64,000 nucleotides of DNA from Dipteronia dyeriana. Taxonomy: Eukaryota > Streptophyta > Magnoliopsida > Sapindales > Sapindaceae. The stretch spans positions 94,797,891 through 94,861,890 of the forward strand of contig CM065298.1 of assembly GCA_032871835.1 (NCBI GenBank). The letters are read 5' to 3'. Positions 58,364-64,000 of this stretch are shown here, one piece after another. The notes beneath the pieces are model-generated. The model saw nothing but the letters and a program-made list of their open reading frames with translations, did no database searches and was not told the DNA's origin. The stretch's first letter is position 1. Each line of letters opens with the position of its first letter. The position numbers and the translations under genes are program-made.

Positions 58364-58976
58364 GGGAAAATTACACAAACTTCACATGAGTTTAATCAAT
58401 ATTGTACTCATATATAATTTTTGCTAAAATTATACAAACTTCTTCTACTATTCATTGATTAATTGTTCAACTAGCCTTGAAATTTAAAATAACTAAATTA
58501 CCCATGAATTAATTATTTTATTATAATAATTATTATATTTGAGAATTTTATTATAATAAAAATAATTAACTAACCATTTTTTTATTTAAATGGTTAGGGT
58601 GTTTATTACAAATAGAACCTAATTAATTCACTAACTATTTTTTTAAAAAAATATATATATTTTTAAGAAATATAAAAACAAATCGATAAAACTGTTTTTT
58701 AAAACAAAAAACAGTTAGTTAATTAATTATATTCTATTTGTAATAAAATCCTTAACCGTTTAAATTTTAAAAAAGTTAGTTAGTTAATTTTATTATAATA
58801 AAATTTTCAAATATAATAATTATTATAATAAAATAATCAATTTATGTTATTTTAAATTTTAAAACTAGTTAAACAATTAGTCAATGAATAGTAGGGTAAG
58901 TTTGTGCAATTTTATCAAAAGTTGCATATGAGTGCAATATTGATTAAACTGATGAGAAGTTTGTACAATTTACCCC
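58364..58976. mobile_element. Foldback MITE, near full-length palindrome
   Basis: About 610 bp, almost entirely two inverted arms of about 290 bp: left GGGAAAATTACACAAACTTC, right complement GGGGTAAATTGTACAAACTT, with shared inner blocks AGTTTAATCAATATTG, CTACTATTCATTGA and AATAATTATTATATTTGA. The flanks AGATTGATG and AGATTTATT could be a decayed 9-bp duplication. A transcript would fold into one long hairpin. Confidence 0.88.
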
Positions 58977-59218
58977 AGATTTATTAAGGTTGTAATTGTT
59001 ATATTTTTCGAGGGCATTTCTCAACTGAGGTGTTAAATACTTTTTCAGTTTTGCATTCTTAAGATAAAAGTGGACTTGTGACTTATTTCTTTCACTTCAT
59101 TTTGGGCTCCTTTCGGATCTGAAGAAGTAAAAAAACAAACACGATGTCTTAATATGTCATTTTAAGATCGATTTAGATGTAAGACATAAAAACAAACATG
59201 CCTTAGGACTCTGTTCTT

Positions 59219-60051
59219 AAATTAGCTCAATTTAATAAATGATTATAAAATTTGGCCAAATAATAATAAGTACACAGCACATCTCCATCAATTATTTAGT
59301 ACAGGATAACTCAAATTAGTGCTGATAGGAGATAATATTGAAGGAATTATTAAGGATTTTAAATTTTAAAAATGGAAAATACTTGAGTACTGACTCAAGA
59401 TACTGGCCCACCAATACAGTGTTGGCACGTAACATTTGTTCTTTCATTTTTTTACATTTATCTTTTGTATTTTCTTTTAAAATGGACCACATATCAACAT
59501 CCAATTAGTGTGGTTAATACTCAAGGTATTTATAAGTCGGTACCCAAACAATGTCTTTTAAAAATATTCTTAATAAAATAATAAAATATCTCATTTATTA
59601 AAGATATTTTTAAAGATTGAGTGAATATCTCATTTATTTTTTTATTAAAAATATTTTTAAAATCCAAAATCTTTAATAATATCTTTAATAAATGGGCTCT
59701 TTTATTGTTTTATTAAAAATATTTTTGAATGATAATACTTAAATGTTGACCGGTCAATATTCAAGGTATTGACCATATGTTTTGAACATTTGATTGGTTG
59801 AAAAACTATTTAAGATACCTAATATTAAATTCATAGGGCTGATATTGGTTTTTCAACCGATCAAAACACATAGTTAGTGCTTTGGGTATTGACTGGTCAT
59901 TAAAATCCAAAATCTTTAATAATTCCTTCAATATTATCTCCTATCAACACTAATAAGAGTTATCCTGTAATAAATAATTGATGGTGATATGCTGTGTACT
60001 TACTATTTAGTTGGCCAAATTTCATAATCATGTATTAAATTGAGCTAATTT
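59219..60051. mobile_element. Foldback element with about 150-bp terminal inverted repeats
   Basis: Left arm 59219-59370 (AAATTAGCTCAATTTAATAA) and right arm 59900-60051 (complement) pair nearly throughout, including GATAGGAGATAATATTGAAG. The interior adds smaller inverted pairs (GGTTGAAAAACTATTTAAG with its complement near 59850; TTTATTAAAGATATTT motifs). No coding frame. A single arm of the family is present at 32557-32699. Confidence 0.88.
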
Positions 60052-60070
60052 ATGAATTGAGTCATGGACA

Positions 60071-60346
60071 ATCACTCAATACTGTTTTTTTCTCGTGGTC
60101 CCATGTTTTTGTGGTGTGGTGATCTCTGCTTCTGCTGGGCTGTAGTGTTCTTGCTTTTCTTCTGTTGTTTTCTCATTGTCTTTTGCGGCGAGTGTTTTGC
60201 TACTCTTTGCTTGTTGGGTCGTTGTTTTCTGGGTTTTTTTTTTTGTTTTTTTGCTGGAGGTAGGTTGCTCTGTTTTGTGGGTCTGGTTTTGTTCCATTTG
60301 CCCTTCGCTGGCTTTGATTAATGAATTGCTGTTAAAAAAACAAAAC
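60071..60346 (+). mobile_element. LINE (L1-type) 3' end fragment
   Basis: G/T-rich 3' untranslated sequence of plant L1 style (GCTGTAGTGTTCTTGC, TGGGTCGTTGTTTTCTGGG, TTTGATTAATGAATTGCTG) ending in a short A-rich tail (GTTAAAAAAACAAAAC). The open frames on either strand are low complexity. It lies 20 bp beyond the foldback right arm; no target duplication is clear, and the copy is strongly 5'-truncated. Confidence 0.65.
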
Positions 60347-60960
60347 AATAATCATTTTATATTAATTTCTAAAAAATAACGTGTCATGTACAATGTAATA
60401 AATATATTCCATCAGTAAAATGTATCTAATGATCGATGATAAAATGAGGTTAACCCAATGATGGTTTCGAATCCTCTCTAAAAAATCTATGATTTTTTAT
60501 AATGTATTTAAAAAAAATGCACATAACGTTTAAAAAAATATGATATTTGATTTTTTTTTTAAATATGGACAATACAAATTGAAGAATATTATTTTAATTT
60601 TATTAAATTAATAATTATATTTAACCATTGACTGACTATAAAAATTGGACTATGTATTAATTGTTGGTGAAGAAAATCTTTATTACTTGGAATCCGTATG
60701 CTTGCATCAAATATAGATATTGATTTACCTATAAAAATTGCTTTAAACTACGTATTATTGGTGAAATAAGTCTTTGGTACACAGAATTTATATATATAAC
60801 CGCGTCATATATATATATAAATGCACATGTAACCAAATTCTTTTTGAAAAAAGTCAAGTTAACGAAATTTTGGATTCAAATCTTATCTCTTTCGATTCCC
60901 AACTAACAAATTTATAGTTAAAAATATATATATAAAAAAAAAGAAACGAAATTTAATTTA

Positions 60961-62264
60961 GAGTTAATAGCATCAATATCTTGAATTATACGCGAAATTG
61001 TATGTTGCTCCCTAAACTTTTTTTCCTGGCATTAAACCCCTGAACTTTTATTTGTTGGCAATAGGTGACGGAATGGAGACGAACGTCTATAGAAAATTAC
61101 GCTTACATACCCTGATTATATATATAATTTCATTAAAACTGAAAAATATAATAATAATACCCATAAAACTAAAATTAAATAAAAGATAAATTTAATTTAA
61201 TTTAACAAAATCCTTATCTCATCATCATCATCTTTAACAAAACCCACACCCATCATCATCATCTTCATTAAAATCTAGCCACTACCACCTTAACCCACCA
61301 AAATCACCAGCCACCACCAAACGATGTGTCAATCTTCTCCGATTGAGGAGATCGAACCCAACAAAACCATCTCCCCCTACAGCCGATCTTCTGTCTCTCA
61401 TCGACTCTCTCTCTCTCCCCCGTCTATCTCTTTTTCATTTTGTGGGAAGGTGAAGAAGGTGGTGGTGTTTGTGGCGGCGTAGGAAGTTAGATTTATGTGT
61501 TTTTGTGGTGGCGAGGGTCTGTGGGTTGGTAGGGTTTGATTTTGTAGTTTTGTGGTGCTTTGATTTGAGTGGTGGTTGTTAGGGTTGATTTTAGTGGTGT
61601 GAGGGTTTTTTGGGTTGGATTTTGGTGGTGGGATGTGATTCGTTGTTGTGACGATGGTTGCCTGTTCATCGAAGGCGGTGGTGATGGTCACTGATTCGTT
61701 GGCCGGTGTTGCAGTCTTAGAAATATCTTAGATCTTCAAGATATGGATCTGGTGGAGATTCAGATTCGAACTGATGAACTGAGTTTGTGTGATGAACTAA
61801 TGAAAGTGAAAATGATGATGAATAATGACAATGATCATGAAAGTGAAATGTATTCTTGATTTAATATTTTGTTAAATTAATTTTTGTTTAATTGAAAATA
61901 TGGGTAGCTTAATTGTTTAATTGGAATTTAGAAATCTGTGTTCCATATATTTTTAATTTAATTTTTCTTTATTATTATTGTTAACAAATTATAATTTTTA
62001 AAATTTATTAATATTAATATTATTTTTATTTTTTGACATTAGTCAACAGGTCAAGGGTGCATGTGTATTATTATTAATTTTCCAGTTTTATACAATTATA
62101 AGTATAATCAGGGTGTATAAGTGTAATTTTACATAGACGTCTTTCTCTCTTCCATCACTTATTACCAATAAATGAAAGTTCAGGCGGTTTAATGTCAGGA
62201 AAAAAGTTCAGGGAGCAACATGTGGTTTTGCGTCTAATTCAGGGGCCATTGGTGCTACTAATTC
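60961..62264. mobile_element. Mutator-like non-autonomous element 3 (family 2)
   Basis: 1304 bp with inverted repeats of about 140 bp: GAGTTAATAGCATCAATATC on the left, complement GAATTAGTAGCACCAATGGC on the right, both containing TGTTGCTCCCTxAACTTTTTT and GACGTCTAT-type ends. Flanked by the perfect 9-bp duplication TTTAATTTA (60952-60960 and 62265-62273). The interior has CATCATCATC, CCACCACC and a (CT)n tract (61396-61420) then G/T-rich DNA with GGTGGTG runs. No transposase. Confidence 0.92.
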
Positions 62265-62290
62265 TTTAATTTAAAGGATGTACATTATAA

Positions 62291-63368
62291 GGGAAAGTAT
62301 CACTTTCCCCCTAGCCTGTGCCTTATTCTTAAGACTAGGACATAGTTTGACTATATTGGTCAGTCACCCCCCTCAAATGGAAAGAATATATTATATGTCT
62401 CTTCTATTACATTTTCCATCCATTAAATGTAATATATGTCCATTTTATTACCTTTTGCATTCATTAAATGTATTATATGTCCCTTCAGTTACCTTTGTCC
62501 ATATAATTATCGATTTACCCTCAAAATATCCATTAAATAAAAAATAGATTAAAAATCAGAAAACTAAAAAAAAATAAAAAAAAATGGATCTCCACCGTCC
62601 ATCTCAAATGGTGGAGATATTTTTTTTATTTTTTATTTAAATTTAATAATAAAAAAGTTAAAAATAAAAGAATTTTTTTTTTAAAAAAAGTAAAACAGAA
62701 ATAAGTCCCGGGTGTTTTGTTTGGTTTGGTGGTTGTGGTTGATGGTGTGTTTGTGTGGTGGTTTTTAGATTTAGGTTGAATAGATGAATTTAGGTTGAAG
62801 AGATTTGGGAAGGATTTGGAAGATGATGATTATGAATGGTGGAGTGTTTAATCTGATTTGGAAGATTATGATTATGAGTGATTTGGAAGGGTTTGATTAT
62901 GAATGATTTGGTGTGATTTGGAAGAGATGAATTTATGTTGAAGAAATTGTATTTTTCTTATATTTTTCATTCATTAATTTCTTTTTTTAATATTTTTTTT
63001 GTGAGGTAATAAATAAATATATAATATATATATATATATTGAATAAAGATTTTAGTATTATTATTATTATTATTATTAAATAAAAGATAAAAAGCGATAT
63101 CTCCCCCATTCATCTTGAAATGGACGGTGGAGATCCATCTTTAATGGTCTTTTATTTTAATTGTAAATTATCTTCTTTAGAATTTCAGATGGTCAATGAC
63201 GTTAGTGCTTTCCTATTTAACGGTCAACATTCCAAACGGATGGAAAATGTAACATAATGGGTGTTTTTAACGTTTTTTTAGTTTTAAAGAGAAAAACGTT
63301 CAATATGATCAAACTCTATTCTTATTTTAACAATAGGACAAACATTAGTGGGAAAATGATACTTTCCC
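62291..63368. mobile_element. TIR element with nested inverted pair
   Basis: About 1.08 kb. Outer ends: GGGAAAGTATCACTTTCCCC on the left and complement of GAAAATGATACTTTCCC on the right, with about 70 bp of imperfect pairing (AGTTTGA-yATATTG). Inside, GATGGATCTCCACCGTCCAT occurs inverted at 62584-62612 and 63110-63141, framing a (CT-poor) G/T-rich segment and an (ATT)n run. No protein. The target duplication is unresolved. Confidence 0.7.
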
Positions 63369-64000
63369 ATGTCCCATGTTATAACGAAGAGTACTTTTAT
63401 AGTGTATTATAATACAACTATATATGAAGGAGTTTTATCTTGTCGGAACGGATCTGAAAATTTTACAAAATTGACTCACTAACATAACAAGGCTAAAATC
63501 AAATTTTTTGCTTAACTTTTTAGCAATAGTTATCGTAAATAATTATATGTTCGAGTTTACATTTCAGAATAACTACAACTATGAATACCATAATTTTTTT
63601 CCAGAGGAGATCGATCACTTGATGAACTTGAGATACCACTTGCTATTCGAACATAAATTCAAACAAGAAAATTAAACACAACATTAACATTGATTCTGAT
63701 AATTCATGAGAAAAAAATATTAAAACTCCGAGAAGCTCATGATGCCATGATGGTGTAGAAGCTACCGATAGCCATTAAATTTCTAACTTGTCAAAAAACA
63801 CAACCCCATCCCTCCATGTCAGAATGTTTTCTTCTCCCTCATAAAAATCATGTAATATAAAGTAAACCTAATTATGTATGTATACCGCTTGACAGTTGAC
63901 ATATATAGCTAGTTTGAACTCGACCTAAAGTCACTCAACCAACCATATTTATGATCTCTCTATCCTATGTACCTAACATCAAATTTTTCTTGCATTTTCT
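63369..64000. other. Intergenic, nothing recognised
   Basis: AT-rich; I see no gene, RNA gene or terminal repeat up to the end of the window. Confidence 0.5.

Noticed and set aside
60064..60348. Open frames on both strands around 60.1-60.3 kb
   Set aside because: Low-complexity by-products of the G/T-rich LINE 3' region.
1..64000. CRISPR arrays, operons, riboswitches or phage-like modules
   Set aside because: The window is plant nuclear DNA; none of the tandem arrays has the regular repeat-spacer form and no prokaryotic gene order is present.

Overview
The window is nuclear DNA from a flowering plant, most likely a eudicot. It is AT-rich, has GT/AG introns, carries plant-specific gene families (a CYP704-type cytochrome P450, an alpha-L-fucosidase of the FUC1 type, a class III peroxidase remnant) and is dominated by plant transposon classes. 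I cannot name the species.

Genes. Only two genes look intact. One is a five-exon cytochrome P450 at 3077-6663 (+), 515 codons, with all diagnostic motifs. The other is a three-exon GH29 alpha-L-fucosidase at 29284-32055 (-), 488 codons. A broken tandem copy of the P450 lies directly upstream (about 768-2344), and the first exon of a class III peroxidase survives as a pseudogene at about 37175-37640 (-). Everything else that looks coding belongs to mobile elements.

Layout. 1-600: retroelement-like debris and an 18-bp minisatellite. 0.77-6.7 kb: P450 pseudogene and P450 gene (LINE debris in its long intron 1). 6.7-14.2 kb: degenerate LTR-type sequence, a 2.6-kb repeat starting with a polypurine tract, and MITEs. 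14.26-28.41 kb: one 14-kb Ty3/gypsy element of the Tat type with both LTRs, dead gag-pol, an extra antisense ORF and a nested 2-kb insertion in pol. 28.4-32.1 kb: fucosidase gene. 32.5-36.8 kb: TIR elements, a MITE-split duplication, a palindromic tandem array and a CACTA terminus. 37.1-42.2 kb: peroxidase remnant, then two adjacent Mutator-like elements of one family, the second carrying a small hAT element in its last bases. 45.2-46.5 kb: a 1.3-kb internally deleted Ty3/gypsy chromovirus with perfect 5-bp target duplications. 47-49.3 and 54-55.8 kb: an LTR-like piece, a zinc-knuckle ORF, GTTACATG repeats and Ulp1/C48-like exons, split by a complete 4.7-kb hAT element (49271-53974) with perfect 8-bp target duplications. 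58.3-63.4 kb: two foldback elements, a LINE 3' end, a third Mutator-like element with a perfect 9-bp target duplication and a further TIR element.

How it fits together. The P450 pair is a local tandem duplication in which one copy decayed. The rest is a nested transposon graveyard whose insertion order can be read from target-site duplications. The most informative observations are the hAT transposase frame broken only by three nonsense codons, exon-like sequence inside that hAT element, paired Mutator-like elements with promoter/5'-UTR-like interiors, the mini-chromovirus, and two repeat arrays (GTTACATG; palindromic GGGTGACTCG units) that I cannot assign to a known class. Nothing was searched against databases; all family calls are from motif recognition.
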